Assembly (NCBI GenBank): GCA_964058845.1
Contig: CAXKVR010000126.1
Span: 1-64,000, forward strand
DNA from: Carex sylvatica
Taxonomy: Eukaryota > Streptophyta > Magnoliopsida > Poales > Cyperaceae
DNA: 64,000 nucleotides
Direction of reading: 5' to 3'
Shown: piece by piece, positions 33,378 through 46,062 of the stretch
How positions within the stretch are numbered: position 1 is the first letter of the stretch
Layout: every line of letters begins with the position of its first letter
Program-made: the position numbers and the translations under genes
The notes under the pieces: model-generated
What the model saw: the letters and a program-made list of their open reading frames with translations, nothing else
What the model was told of the DNA's origin: nothing
Database searches by the model: none

Positions 33378-34560
33378 AATATTTTTTATCCATTTATTAC
33401 TGCTCAATTATCTTTACGAATGCTATTTTTTTTATAGTTGTAACATTGCTAATTCGCTAAATATAAAATAAAATTTAAAAAGTTTATCATAGAAAGTTTA
33501 ATCAAAGTTAATCCATTTACTGCGAAATTCGTATGTATAAAGCCAGATTGATTGGATGGGTGGGATTGAAATTTTTTCAACCCAATATAATCAGGTTGAA
33601 TTTAAATTTTGACACAAATTCATTAATTCGATCGTTGTATACTCCTACCTCCAGATTTAAGGAAAAACAATACTAATGGACTAAAAATTGAATACTAAGA
33701 TCAATAATATACCCAACTTTAAAACTTGTCAAACCACTATTGAAGCATAGAAAAGGTAATTATGTATAGTGTTGACTAGTAAAAATAAAATACTAACTAA
33801 CTAAACTATTTGATAGCAATAATGAATAGCAACAATAATATTGACTAACACTTCCCATCTACTGTATCAGCATTATATTAACCAAACTAAAGCATTAAAT
33901 CGCTGTATCTAGCCTTCTCGAACCATCCCTTTCCATATTTCCATTATCCTTAATGACAGTTGATACTTGTCAATGCAACCAGTATATTTAGAGGATGCAA
34001 TTCGTCCAGAATACTCACAATTTAAACAAGAGCTAACAATTGAAAGGTGGGCATTAATTCCACAGTTGGAAGGTTACTCATGAAGAAAGTGGGACAAATG
34101 ATTGAGTAATAAGAAGGAAACCAAGAACATAAACTTGATAATGGTTTAATTAATTAAAATGAAATTATCTCTACATTTTAGTTTTAAAGTTTGAATTATA
34201 ATAAAAGTTTCATATTAAGAAGAAATCTAGTTATTCAGATTAATTTGCAGCAAGTCGAGTTTACAATGGACAGAAATGTAAATGTTATATCCTGGACATT
34301 TGCAGACCAATTATGCAAATCAAGAAACGGTGTACCTATACACTGGTTGAAAGAGTCAAGCTTGATCATGATATTATTGTCCATACGATTTAGTTAACTC
34401 ATCTAGGGTACCAAAAGAAGTAACAACTACTTTCTCAAAAAAAAAAAAAAAAAAAAAAAATAGTAAAATTAAGAAGGTTACATACTACGAAGAACAGAGA
34501 TGTGGTATGCCCATTGCCTCAGTTATGTACAAAACCTCAGATATCTTAGGAGGGGGGCAC

Positions 34561-34735
34561 CGAATCCATATCCTCTGAGGTAACAGAATATTTCTGTTTG
34601 GATCACGGCCGTCTGATCCGGACCAATCCGGCCCGAGATGGAACACACTAGGCCGCTTTAATAGTTGTGCGGATTCTGATTGGGCGGTCCAGATCCGAAC
34701 AGAAATATTATGTTACCTTAGTTGATACGAATTCG
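34561..34735. mobile_element. MITE, GAATCC/GAGGTAAC family
   Basis: CGAATCCATATCCTCTGAGG at the left is mirrored by GATACGAATTCG at the right. The interior has ACAGAATATTTCTGTTTGGATC opposed by GATCCGAACAGAAATATT. Both flanks are G-rich (GGGGGGCAC and GGGGGACCT), so the duplication is uncertain. It lies 20 bp from the PLIP stop codon, in its presumed 3' UTR. Confidence 0.75.
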
Positions 34736-34755
34736 GGGGGACCTGTTGTAATAAT

Positions 34756-37700
34756 TTACACCTCACCTACCAGTTCTTTACCAGAATCGCACCTATGCAA
34801 AATTCCATTCCCTTTGTGGTTCCCAGCAATAAGCAGCCACCAATTCGTCAACCTCTCCTCCTTGGGCCTACTTACTACCGTCCTTGTGTGCAGACTAAGT
34901 ACCCCATCTATTGCTCTGAAATAGTTGCTCGACTCATGGTCTCGCAAGATTGTCCCGTCTGAGCCATACGCTTTTAGATCACTCAATGTCTCGAGCGGGT
35001 GAGGTGAGTTCATCAAGGCATGCAGTGCGCTTGCAAAAGCTGACTTTGATGGCATGTATTCTTTTTCGAGCATGTAGAAAGCAGCGCCTTCTGGAAGGAG
35101 TGGATGTGGTGGGGACAATCTCACATCAGGTTGGACGATGTAAGTCTTGCCCAATGGAGCATATAGTAACCTCTGTTTGGAATTAACAAAAGAAAAATGT
35201 TATTCCCTTTTTTATTTGCTTGCAACCAGACCAAGTTTTGCTCAAGTATCTCCTTTATTTTTGGGAATTGTTCTATATATGATACGATCAGTTTAGAAAT
35301 GTTTATTCAATTAATTTGCAACCGAGGGTGATAACCACAATTTTCATGTAATCAAGCAATCCAACAGTGGAATTATACACTTTTATCCATTTAAAGCGAT
35401 TACAAATTCATCGTTTAGTTGATCGATTACTTCATTATATAATATTGATTGTGAAAAGTAAATTCCATAGCTAATTTCCACCAATGCCAAAGATATCACA
35501 ACTGATACCCCCTATGTTTTAAAATTGACTTTTGTTACTTCTGATGTCTCATAATCACGTTCCACTAATGGTTTTTGTTTTTCAAGTAAATTCGGTACAA
35601 ATAAATCTAGATAAATGGCTAGATCTATGTTAAGGATGAGAATTGGAAAAAAAAAAAAAAAAAAAACTTCTTAAAAAGCTACAAATGGTCAGATATTGTT
35701 GTTGTAGGTCTCTCTCATTAACCTAAAAACGTATCAGTTTTGGTAGTTGCAACATACTGATCCCTAAGCTAAGTAGATAATTATGCTGTTTTTATTCAAG
35801 ACATTAATGCCAAAAGGAGGTTGTGCCAATTCATGAGACAAAAAAGTTAGGCACCGAAACACTCTAAAACAGATTAGTCTGGAAACTCTGTTTGTAAAGA
35901 ATGATTTTCTTTGTTTCTGTTTCCCATATGCAACTTTTTTATGAACTGGATGTACGCAAAGAAAATAAATGAACACTAGAAAATTCTTATTATATATTAA
36001 AAAAAATATATATTTTATAGATAGTCTGAATGTCATTTTTCAGTATCAAAGTGATAAAATAAAATAAAATTTCAAGTTATCAAATGATAACATAGAACTA
36101 ATACTGATAGAAAATAAGAAGAATATTCTTCATTAAAATAGATGTGCTATAGAAAAGTTACCCTTCCAAAACTAACTTGGGCTGAGTCAATAATTTGAGA
36201 TGGTTTTGCCACGGTTATTATAATTTTGATTAATTGTGTGACATTGCGCAGTGAATTTCAGTTAACAGCATCTAATTATGATAAAATATGAAATACAACT
36301 CACCTCATTGTTTAGGCAATGATGTGTCCTGAATACACCATTGAGCCGCTTCAAAACCATAGCAACCTGATTTGGGTAACTGCATGAGAAAGCCCTCGGT
36401 ACAATATCTCTGTGCATCATCACTGACCGAACAAATGTTTCTTCAAGCCCCAAAATTTCCAAAATCTTTTGTCCTCCACAAAACACTGACGGGGCACCAA
36501 AAGTTATTACTGGAAGGATCATAGATGGCTCGACTGCACCTCTGGTGAGCAGCATTAGGCTGACAAGCAGGGCTAGGCTGCCTCCAAGTGAATGGCCCGA
36601 GAATCGAAGCCTAGCACGTTCGCCATATTGTTGGATGTGGGACGAAATTTCAGGCATGAGTTGTTGGTACATTCCCTTTGCGGCTTCATAGATGCCCCGG
36701 TGAACTAGCACTCCTGTATCCTGCATGTACCATAGATAAATTTTGTCGAAAGTTACTATTAGGACAGTAAAACTGGTTAATGTACTCCATTTGAAATTTC
36801 ATGTGCATGCTTCTTGATCAATTTTTTTATTGTTTGGTAAGTAATGAAAATTGTTCAAGGGAATTTTTTGTGCAACCAATGTCCTATGCTATCCAGTGAC
36901 TAACAAAAACTGTGGACCGCTTGTCATTCTGAGCAGGGAAAAAATTTATGTTCTTCCCAGAATATTGATTGCACAAATCATTGATTACAATTATGTAAAT
37001 ATATAATCCACCCAAATTTATAAAAAGAGAATGAAAACTTGCCTCAAATTCAGTAGGCTCAAAGAATAAATTAGCTTGCCATGATTCCAGTGAGTCAGAT
37101 CCCTGTTTTTTCATCAAACATCTCAGTAAAACAACTGTTCATCACCTGCTTCATGCAAGGCCATAATGGTAATTTCAGCACACCTGGATGATAAAGTTCC
37201 TCGTACGGGTGCCCCGGTCATCGCACGCAAACCACTCGCACGGCGACGATTTCACTGAACTGAGATCATCTGCTGCCTCTTTACGTGCATTCTCCTGTGC
37301 TGCCACCACAGCTGTCACAGTAGAGGCTGCCATGTAAGCTGCCACCTCAGCCTTGTACAACCGATTGCTGGTGGAACCGGCTATGCCAGAGGGTTTGACT
37401 TGATCAGGGTATTGATTTCGTTTAGAAAGGAGCCCCTGGGCCCGTGAATGCACATACGATGCGGCCAATGCTGCTATGTGATACACAATTGAAGACCGTG
37501 CCGGTCGTCTCGGTTGGGGCCCATCATCGTCACCGTCGAAACAGGATGAGTAATTGAGTGCACCAACTTTGATTGAGTCAAGCCTGGCCTTGGACTTAAT
37601 TACAGGCAAACCAGATTTCTTCTCTAAAGAAGAGGTCACAAATCTGAGACCATAGTATTTCTTCAAATCGTCCTCCTGCAATTACAGATACATATAGTTT

Positions 37701-39066
37701 ATGTATAACAAGTTTGACCATCATCAGGTTAAGCATAGTCAACCCTTGCAATGATCTCATGCTGACGGGGCGGTCATGCATCGAGTACAGAACAACCTTG
37801 CACATTTCTCATCTCTCCTTTTCTTTCTAAAAATAAAGGAGATTCAGTGGTTCGTTTCCCGTAAATTTTTATTTTGGGTAAGAATTTGGATTTTCTCAAC
37901 GAGTTCGGTACGAATTAATTGATTATCTGGGACCCGCATGAAAATCTAGTTGCAACTTGATTCTCAACTTTACAGGCCGTTCTTACGAGATTCTTTCAAA
38001 GAAACTTATTAATATGTTTCTGCTAGGAAGCACCCAAAAGTTCTCCACCGTAGATACTAATTATGCTAATTAACCAACCTTCTTTTATAACGGGTTTAAA
38101 CCAACTTTTTTGTATTTTAAAATTACTTAGAGGAAGGCTTTATAAATTATAATTAATGTTAAACATAGCTTATGCACACCAACCTAATCGGGTGTAAGTT
38201 GGAGATGAGTAACACATCTTGGAACAACTATTTTATACTCTGGCCAACTGACAAACAATCCAGCCTAATAAAAATTTTTGTTGAACACAAAAAAAAAAAA
38301 AAAAAATGCAATCCGTTCCATCTAATTCCGATCGAACGACGCTGTTATCATCAAACATAAGCCGAAACAAAAATTACTGACACCCGGATCTTCTCTTCAA
38401 ACTCCTCTGTAAACTACCTAGTAAGTACTCGCAGTCTAAGACAGAATCGCCAGTAATTAATTAATTATATGTTAAAGGAACTTTCTACATAGATGAACTC
38501 AGAAATCGGGGTGTAGAAAATCTCAAAAAAAAAAGTTGAAAACAAACCTTGATCTCGGGAATCACATAGGCCATGTTGCAGAGGTATGCCAGTTGGCAGA
38601 AGAGCTTCGCCTCCGTCCATGGAACTCGCGCCAAAAGTCGTGCAAAAGAAGCTTGATCCCATACAATATCTCCTCTTTGTTCTTCCATCTCTTCCTCCGA
38701 ATCGTAACTCGCGCTACAGTAACAATCCATCTCTCCTTCTCTCTCTTCGTCACCTCTCCACCTCCGCCTCAGTTCCAGAAGCTTCTCTGTCCAATTTGCT
38801 TTCTCTTTCTTTCTCCCAGCTTCTTCTCCCGATCCTAACTCATTCAAATCGATCCCCTCTTCAGTTTCAAACAGAATTGATCTCACAGGCTTGGGTAAAT
38901 TAAAGAGGAATCGAGGTACTGATCTAGTGCTCTTTAGCGTGGCAGAGGCACGAGGAGCTTGAACTGAGCAACGGAGTAGCGGCTCCGACTGACATCGCCG
39001 GAATCCGCTTGGAGATTCATTTGTCAGGGAAGTGGAAGAGATACCAGGTAACGTCGTCACCGCCAT
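34756..39066 (-). CDS. Plastid lipase (PLIP family, class-3 lipase), five exons
   Basis: This is a predicted phospholipase A1 acting on plastid lipids. Arabidopsis PLIP1-3 release acyl groups from phosphatidylglycerol or galactolipids. Exons on the minus strand: 39066-38548, 37675-37184, 37102-37043, 36720-36304 and 35172-34756, giving 634 residues with all phases zero. Introns 1, 2 and 4 are GT-AG. Intron 3 (37042-36721) uses a GC donor in the context GAG|GCAAGT. The N-terminus is rich in S, T and R, compatible with a transit peptide. Exon 3 encodes [15 protein letters not shown]. The nucleophile elbow GHSLGG places the catalytic serine at S401. A likely catalytic aspartate is D462 in HRDIVPRAF, and the histidine lies in the last exon. 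Assignment to PLIP1, 2 or 3 would need a tree. Confidence 0.93.
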
Positions 39067-40368
39067 TGCTGGTACGGTGCGGAGCCTCGGTTAGTGCACC
39101 GCCAGAAGTGCTCTATGCGATTCCTCTCTTTGTACAATCTGTGGAGGAATGAATGCCAGAAGTTAGCGATCAAGCGCTTTAGTAGTTAAGTCTTAAATTC
39201 AAATCAGACGGAGTAAATAATTGATTAATTTATTGTAGTTGGAAGGCAGCGCAGAGGAGTATTGACGTAATTACCCTTGCGACTTTTCTGACGTGGCAGT
39301 ACAACGTGTGAGGTTAAAGTAAACCTTTGGAAGTAACTGTGGGAAAAAAACAAAACAAGCAGAGGGCGATTGTGGAAATAAAAATAATAATAAAAAAACT
39401 CCGACGTAGCGTAGAAAATGACATTAATACCCTCGTAAGCGCCACCTTATGTTTTAGAGCGTTACCGAAATTTTTTAAAAATAGAAACGTGCACTACATA
39501 ATCGAAGCAAAGATAAAAGAAACCCGGAAGCACGAATAACACGGTATCTCGAAATAGCATCTACTGTGAAGGCGAATTTCATTTCGTCAAGACTTAAGAG
39601 AGAGAGGTTGATTGCGAACAGGGAAAACAAATTTCAAAAAATTAAAATTAATATGTAGTTTGGTGCGACATGGCGTTTGTTTACACCTTTAAATTTAGTC
39701 TCTTGTAAGAAAAGAGAAGCAAAAACCGAACTTACCTTGTTTAATAAATTAAGAAGACAGGAGATACTATACTGCAACAAATGCGAATTACCGACCACCA
39801 AACTTGCATGGGTTTGCGATCAATCATGCATGCATCTTGCATGTCGAGAAGTTAACGCAGTGGGGCCCACAGAAAAATCATGGCATGGTTATGAGACCTC
39901 TCTCTGACTCTCTCCATATCCCTGTTGAGTTCCTATATATGCGAAAGGAATCAACTGGATATTATACAGGAGAGACTAGAGAGGCATGTATATGCATGAA
40001 TACCGACGTGTCAGGTGGGTTGAGAGAAAAGGACGAAAATGCCCATGGTATTGTTTTCAGGGGTAATTAGTTAGGTAGGAAACTGACAAATGGGGTAGAG
40101 GTGCAGAGTTGATGAATTGGCGCTGGGTTAGAGAGAATCAGAGAGAGAGGAGGGCAAGTGTGCGGATGCATGAGAGTTGGAGCATGAGAGAGCACCACCT
40201 CACAAAACCTATACCTCAATTAATTAATTAGTTACACTACACCTATATACATGAGCGGTTGACCTAGCTAGGCTTTTCACAAAACCTTACAAAATCTCCA
40301 AATCTGGGTGCTACTTGTACGCAACACAGCCTAAATATTTTTTGTTTTTATGTACAAGTCTGGTGGTG
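39067..40368. other. Upstream region of the PLIP gene, no gene seen
   Basis: Probable promoter and leader of the minus-strand lipase gene. Open frames at 39327, 39677 and 39804 have no recognisable domain. A GA-rich stretch occurs near 40130-40160. Confidence 0.4.
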
Positions 40369-40561
40369 GAGATAGGAGTAGGTCCGATGGGCATTGGACC
40401 TATACTTTTAGGTTCAATTAGCTCTATCACCGTACGTTAGCATTAAAATCTGTGCGCATGTAAATTGATAAAAATTCATATGGATTTTAATACGGGCACG
40501 TTCGGTTTGCTGGGCATCGAATCAAAGTAGGTTCAATGGGCATCGAACCTACTCCGGAGTG
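40369..40561. mobile_element. MULE-type MITE, family B copy 3, with perfect 9-bp TSD
   Basis: The element starts GAGATAGGAGTAGGTCCGAT and has GGGCATCGAACCTACTCCGG at the right. It is flanked by CTGGTGGTG at 40360-40368 and 40562-40570. At 193 bp it is the shortest copy: about 20 bp is missing near 40495 relative to copies 1 and 2. Confidence 0.9.
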
Positions 40562-40570
40562 CTGGTGGTG

Positions 40571-41843
40571 GGCTATTGTAAGTTGTAACAGTCCACCCGA
40601 GTTTATTTATTTTGTCGTACTTTTAGGACCTGTTTAGCTGCTCTCTAAAAATCACTGTTCACGTGAGAAAATAAAAATTCACTCAGACTGATTTTTTTTT
40701 TTTTTCACGTGAACAGTAATTTTCAGTGCAAATTTTTTGCATTTCCGTACTCATTCTCAATTCCACTGTGTAGCCGAACAAGTCCTAAGATTTGAAAAGA
40801 CTCCACCTTGTTTTGGGCGGGAATCCGTAAATTGCTCTATGAAATTGGGTTTTGTTCAAAGTTTTAGAATAAAATTTATCTATTCGAATTCAAATAGTTA
40901 AATATGCATTAAGATTTGTATGACTAAATTTAAAAAGTTTAATAAATTTAAATTGTTCGTATAAATTTTAATACGAATTTTGTTGTATAGTTATACTTAG
41001 CCTTAGCCCAATATTTTGTGGCTTAGTTTTAGTAAATTTAGCTTTTTTTTTTTGGTGTCTTGCTAATAGCAAGCTTTGGTGGTTATATTGTCGGATACTA
41101 AATTTTTGATTTGTAGGGAGGGATAATGAACTCATTAGGCTGAATCACTGGCCTGTCAAAAAAATTACTACCCGGCTCCTTTTCTCTAGAACTGTAAATG
41201 AATCGAGTTTGAGCGAGTTACTCCTAACTCGTACTCAGCTCATTTAGTTAATTTTAAACTGTCCTACTTCCCCACATAAATAAATTGATAGCTATAGTCT
41301 AATTTGACTTTTCACACTACTGTTTTGTTGGAAAGAAAGTATTAACAATAAAATTAATTTAATAATTATAATGATTAATAAAATAATCATTGAAATAAAA
41401 TGTATATATGTGTTTAACTTATGTTATCTATCAAATTTGTATAATACAAGAATCAGGTTAATTGTCACTAATATTCAAGTATCAGTAAAATCAAACTATT
41501 AGTTTTATAAAGGGATAATTGTTGTCATATCCATAAAAAACTTCTATATATTTAATTTTTCCGTCAAAATTTAAAATACTTATTTCCCACTAAAAGCAAA
41601 CTACCTTTCTCATTTCCCCTTTCTTTAATCTAATTTAAACTATTATTTGAGCTTATTATTAATCGTTTATTTAAGATGAAACGACTAATTTAATTATCCT
41701 TCTCTTCAAACAAACACATTCTTATTGACCAACTATGATAAATATTATTTTGCATTCTAATCAATCAAGAATTGAATGCTAATGTGACTGTTTAGCTACT
41801 AAATTTGTATTGATAGAAAAATATAGTTTGTATTGGTAAAAGT
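40571..41843. other. AT-rich intergenic sequence, nothing recognised
   Basis: A short inverted repeat lies at 40640-40735 (AAATCACTGTTCACGTGAGA against TTTTTCACGTGAACAGTAAT), possibly another small MITE. No gene seen. Confidence 0.4.
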
Positions 41844-42483
41844 CACTACTACAAAAAATATTTTTCTCATCGCCCCTTTAGCATCGCATGTGCTTCCACA
41901 CAGATGATGTACGTCACGAGTGGCAGCGCTGTAATTACGTTGAACTTTTTACCATCGGTTCTGGATAAAAAACCGACGGCGTTGATGGACCCCCTCCTTT
42001 GCCATCGGTTAAATTTCACAAATAGTTAGTATTGAGCGACTCTTGAACATCGGTTCGACTAACCAGTCGATGACACTAATGGGTTACTATTACTATCTGA
42101 TTGTTTCATAATCCGTTGGTGTAGTACAAAGTAATAACAACTCGTTACCATATTGAACCGATGGTGATGCTGTTATATATTTTATATATTCCAATAAACC
42201 CTATGTCGATCGATTCATTTCTCTCCAAATCCTTCCAATATATCCCCAAATTAAGTATTATGCTATATTGCTCGCTGCGAATTTTAACTTACCAAATCGA
42301 TCGACGGACAAAGATCAACATTTTCTCTCTCAGAGTCATTAATTCGTATGCTAGATCACTCTTCCCTCCTTTAATTTCTATTTATTTTAATCGTTACTTT
42401 GAATGGTTTCTTAAATTAGGGAACAACTAATTTAAACTAGGATTTAGTTAATTAATATTATTTTTTTGTTTTGTATAGGCGAA

Positions 42484-42827
42484 ATGAGTAACCAAAGTAG
42501 TCATTACTCATCATAACCTTATAATTGCAATAGATGTCTTAAGCCGACTGTTGTGAAGGTTTCGAAGACCAAACATAATACGAGGAGGAATTTTATATAT
42601 GTCTAGGATGCAATGAATGGATGGGCCGGTGCGACAACACTGTCAATTTGTGTAACGTAAGTTTAAATCCTCATATGCAGCAACTTTACATACAAGTTGC
42701 AATATACCAAAATGACACAGCAGTATCTTCGATTCTCAACAAACAACTAGCAGTATTAATTGTGATTTGTGTGTTGATCTTGATTGTGATCTGTTTTTTT
42801 ATTATTTTATTGCTTCATGTAAAGTAG
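42484..42827 (+). pseudogene. GRF-type zinc-finger-like protein remnant with C-terminal TM
   Basis: From an ATG at 42484 the frame meets a stop after 10 codons. It then shows NCNRCLKPTVVKVSKTK, a pattern like the start of a plant GRF-type zinc finger. A one-base shift continues into CLGCNEWMGRC. The last part (to 42827) encodes a hydrophobic segment LAVLIVICVLILIVICFF, as at the end of many short plant GRF proteins. At least one nonsense codon and one frameshift make it non-functional. The family call is from pattern memory. Confidence 0.5.
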
Positions 42828-44044
42828 TAGATTAAATGAGATGGGTGTCACAAGCTGTCCAAAATTCATGCAAAACATGTTCTTAAAATTAAATCATGTT
42901 TTGATCCCAACTCTTCGGTAGTGTAAAAATGGCATGTGACAGTGCATTGTTGTTTAATCTCTTACACAAACTATCTTTGAATTAAGTGGTGGTTTGCGAA
43001 AGAGTTTAAACAACAACGTAAGTCCACTGTCATACGGTCATTTTTATACTGTCGAAGACTTGGGATTAAAATATAATTTAATGTTTATGACATGTTTTGC
43101 ATGGATGTTGGATAGCTTGTGACACTCATCTCATTTAATTATTCTTCCATAGTGCTCTCTCTTCTAATGCAAAAAAATATATTAATTAAGTTTGGCTTTA
43201 TATTAAATTCATCCTACCATTAATCAAATATTGTGTGTGATATGTTGTAACTGTTGTGTTGTAATTATATATATTAAATCAATCCTACATATTAAGTTTG
43301 CATATGATGTGTTGTAATCAGTGTTTTAATAATCGGTTCTTATTCGGTATTCGAAAAGTTACCGCATAACGCATATATGGTATGCGGCCGCATATTCAGA
43401 TTTTTATTCAGATTTATATATTCATATTTTCAAATAAAAAATTATAAGCATTAACTATAATAAATATAGATAAACATAGATAAATATTACAAATAAACAT
43501 AAATAAAACATAACATAAGTTAGAACAAGTTAAAAATATTTAGTAAATGCTTAGAAAATCGTAAGAATGCAAAGCATTGGTCTAGATTGTGTGTTTTTTT
43601 AGTCATTTATTCAGTTGTGATGTTGGTTTTGTTATTTGGTCAATTTATCAACAGTTCTTGTTTAGGTTTCAGCTGGTGGTAATTTTATGCCTTTGGCATA
43701 CCAGTTGAGTGTTGCTATGTATTGTCTTGAGTTTGTCACTGGTACCGACTTTTGGTTGAGTCTAAAGTTCTGTTTAGAGTCCAGTATACCAAATGTTGTT
43801 GTCTGGTTAACTCTAGGTCACACTGTGTGCATGAGTTTAGACATAGATGAACTTAAATATATCATATATATTTTCATAGCACAGGCATCCACTGTGCTAT
43901 GGATTGATAGTATTTCTCTCCTATGTTGTAAATTTAATTTCGATACGAATGCTATTCTAATGCCATGCTATACTAATGCTGTAAATTTATATATTTTTAC
44001 ATCACTTTCTTCATAAATATTAAGATATTTTTTCTTGCATAGAT

Positions 44045-45268
44045 ATGAAAGAACAACTAACTAATCAGAGTAGAAACAATACTAAGCATGTGTGGAATAA
44101 GGAGGAAGATAAGAAGTTGACAGAGTGCTTGCTTCAACTTTTAAAATCTGAAAATTTGAGAGGTAATAATGACACATTTCGAAGCGGCTTTCTGTAACAA
44201 CTAGAGAAATGGATGCATAAAAAGATTTCAAATTGTCAAGTAAGAGCTACCCCTCACATTAGCTCTCGAGTGAAGCTATGGAAGAAATAGTACTATGCAC
44301 TTTCTGAAATGATGAGCAAGCGAATTTGGATGGATTGACAATGAAAAATCCATATGTTGCGAGAAATGTGTATATGATAATTGGATTAAGATAAAAACAC
44401 TTGTTAAATAGTTATTTCTGCAAATGTCTCTTCTTCTTTTTTGATGTTTTGTATGAGCATACAAAAAAACTATTCCAAAAAAACAGAAAAGGGTAAATCA
44501 TGTAATGAATATATTGATGTTTTATTTGAAAATTGGTTTTGATATCAGAACCAAACTATTATTTTATCACATAATTTACATTATATTATGAATGGTATTG
44601 CTAAGAAAACTGTTGTGAAATTCATAGCATCTTATGTTTATGTACACGTTTGAAATGCAGAGCCATCCAAGTGCTACAGGATTGAGAGGAAAGTCATTTT
44701 CTTATTTGGAGGAGTGGTCTGTTGTCTTTGGCAAGGATCGTGCCAATGGATTAGGAGCAGTCCTTAGCTGATGCAGTAGAAGATATTGAACGAGAGGAAT
44801 CAACTAATGAAGATGGAGCAACAAATATTGAAGTAGACATGAATAATAACTTAGGCGATGAGGAGTTGGTTGATAGTCCCGTTCATGGAAGCCAAGAAAA
44901 TATTTCACCAACACAGAGAGCTGACAGTAACGCGTCCAAAAAATCTAGAAAAAGAAAAATGTCTAAGTGCAGAGGAACTTAATGAGTCAATTGCTCAATC
45001 AATATGCTCTATGGGGAGTATGTTTGGGACAGCTAGCAATAACATCGCAAAATTAGCCGACTGTTTTCAATTCATGGCAAATGATGCAAATAAAAAGATG
45101 GAGTATCTAAAGAGATTGAAAAATTACAAGGTTTATCTCTGTTAGATCGTATAAAAGCTGGGGCTGTCATCTCAGGAGACACTAACAAGAACAATTATTT
45201 TTTTTCTTTAGCAGATGATACTAAGTTAGAGTATGTGAATTGGGTTTTAGGTGGTTGCAAGATGTAAC
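44045..45268 (+). pseudogene. Myb/SANT-like domain protein remnant
   Basis: From ATG 44045 the frame reads HVWNKEEDKKLTECLLQLL, then QLEKWMHKKISNCQVRATPH, ISSRVKLWKK and ALSEMMSKRIWMD. This is the layout of plant Myb/SANT-like proteins, the DNA-binding partner of PIF/Harbinger transposases. In-frame stops lie at 44195-44197 (TAA) and 44288-44290 (TAG). A second part follows after a possible intron at about 44660: SHPSATGLRGKSF, YLEEWSVVFGKDRANG, then acidic and Lys/Arg-rich sequence. A shifted frame runs to a stop near 45268. It is broken, and several exons may be missing. Confidence 0.7.
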
Positions 45269-45599
45269 AATTTTGTAGGATTTTTCTTTTTATTTTCATC
45301 TATTTAGCATTTTGCTTTTTTTTAATCTAAAGGGATCTGTGTTCATTTTTTCACAATTAATCTAATTTTCTTTTAATACAAATTCAAATATTTTTGGCAA
45401 TTATTGCCTACCATTTTTTTGTACTGCTTCGAAAGAAACAAATGGTAGGCAATACTTTTCTTATGTGCTAGTAGGCAAAGTACTTTTTTTTCGCCAGTAA
45501 TTTTTTCGAATAAGTCATAATTGCCAAAAATAGTAATTTAGTATAACTTCTTGATGTGAAATAAAATACTTTTTTTTGACAAAATTTAGTTAATAACTT

Positions 45600-45813
45600 A
45601 AAAATAGTGAAGTCATGTCTTGATAGCTATTACAATAGCTATGCGTGAACCAAACATGATAATAACACATCTTCTGGAATGCTGAAGCAATAGCTATGCA
45701 CGAACCAAACATGATAATGACATATTCTCTGGAATGACATTCCCTGGCATTGCATTCCCTGAAATCCTTCTATTCCCTGGAATGATCTATAGCGCGAACC
45801 AAACGACCCCTAA
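45600..45813. mobile_element. Harbinger-like terminal sequence inside the CACTA element
   Basis: The sequence ends CGAACCAAACGACCCC followed by TAA, matching the common Harbinger end (complement GGGGTCGTTTGGTTCG) and its TWA target. A diverged 60-bp repeat with ATAGCTATGC..GAACCAAACATGATAAT occurs twice just upstream (about 45630 and 45693). I did not find the opposite end, so the element is truncated or scrambled. It fits with the neighbouring Myb/SANT-like pseudogene. Confidence 0.5.
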
Positions 45814-45979
45814 AGGATTAAAAGGGTTCTTACAATGAAAAACTTCAGAAAGAACTCTGCTTTGGTCTTTTTGGCATATTCCTTTTAATCCACGGTTTAA
45901 GTTAGAAGTAAAAAAAATTTGTTTTACAGTCTTTCCGCAGCTTAAGTCCAAACGGTATTGGGCACCTCCAAAACCCAAC
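45814..45979 (+). mobile_element. Diverged copia LTR end captured in the CACTA element
   Basis: On the plus strand it reads TTAGAAGTA..TTGTTTTAC..TCTTTCCGC and ends in CCAACA. This matches the complement of the first 100 bases of the LTR at 46300. The following bases GTATCTGGGC resemble a decayed primer-binding site. The upstream part resembles the roughly 95-bp insert in the copia integrase region at 50605-50700. Confidence 0.6.
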
Positions 45980-46062
45980 AGTATCTGGGCGATATGCATC
46001 GGATCGGACTCCGATGGCGAAACGCGATTCTAACCGATATAAAATAATTTTTTGTAGTAGTG

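Larger units (their letters stand above)
41844..46062. mobile_element. CACTA (EnSpm) element, non-autonomous, gene fragments inside
   Basis: The ends are CACTACTACAAAAAAT and its complement. They are flanked by the 3-bp duplication AGT (41841-41843 and 46063-46065), as expected for CACTA. The left subterminal region has repeated CATCGGTT-type motifs (about 41950-42120). No CACTA transposase is recognisable in the 4.2 kb. Instead it holds a broken GRF-zinc-finger-like gene, a broken Myb/SANT-like gene, a Harbinger-like terminal sequence and a copia LTR fragment. It was probably mobilised in trans before decaying. Confidence 0.85.
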
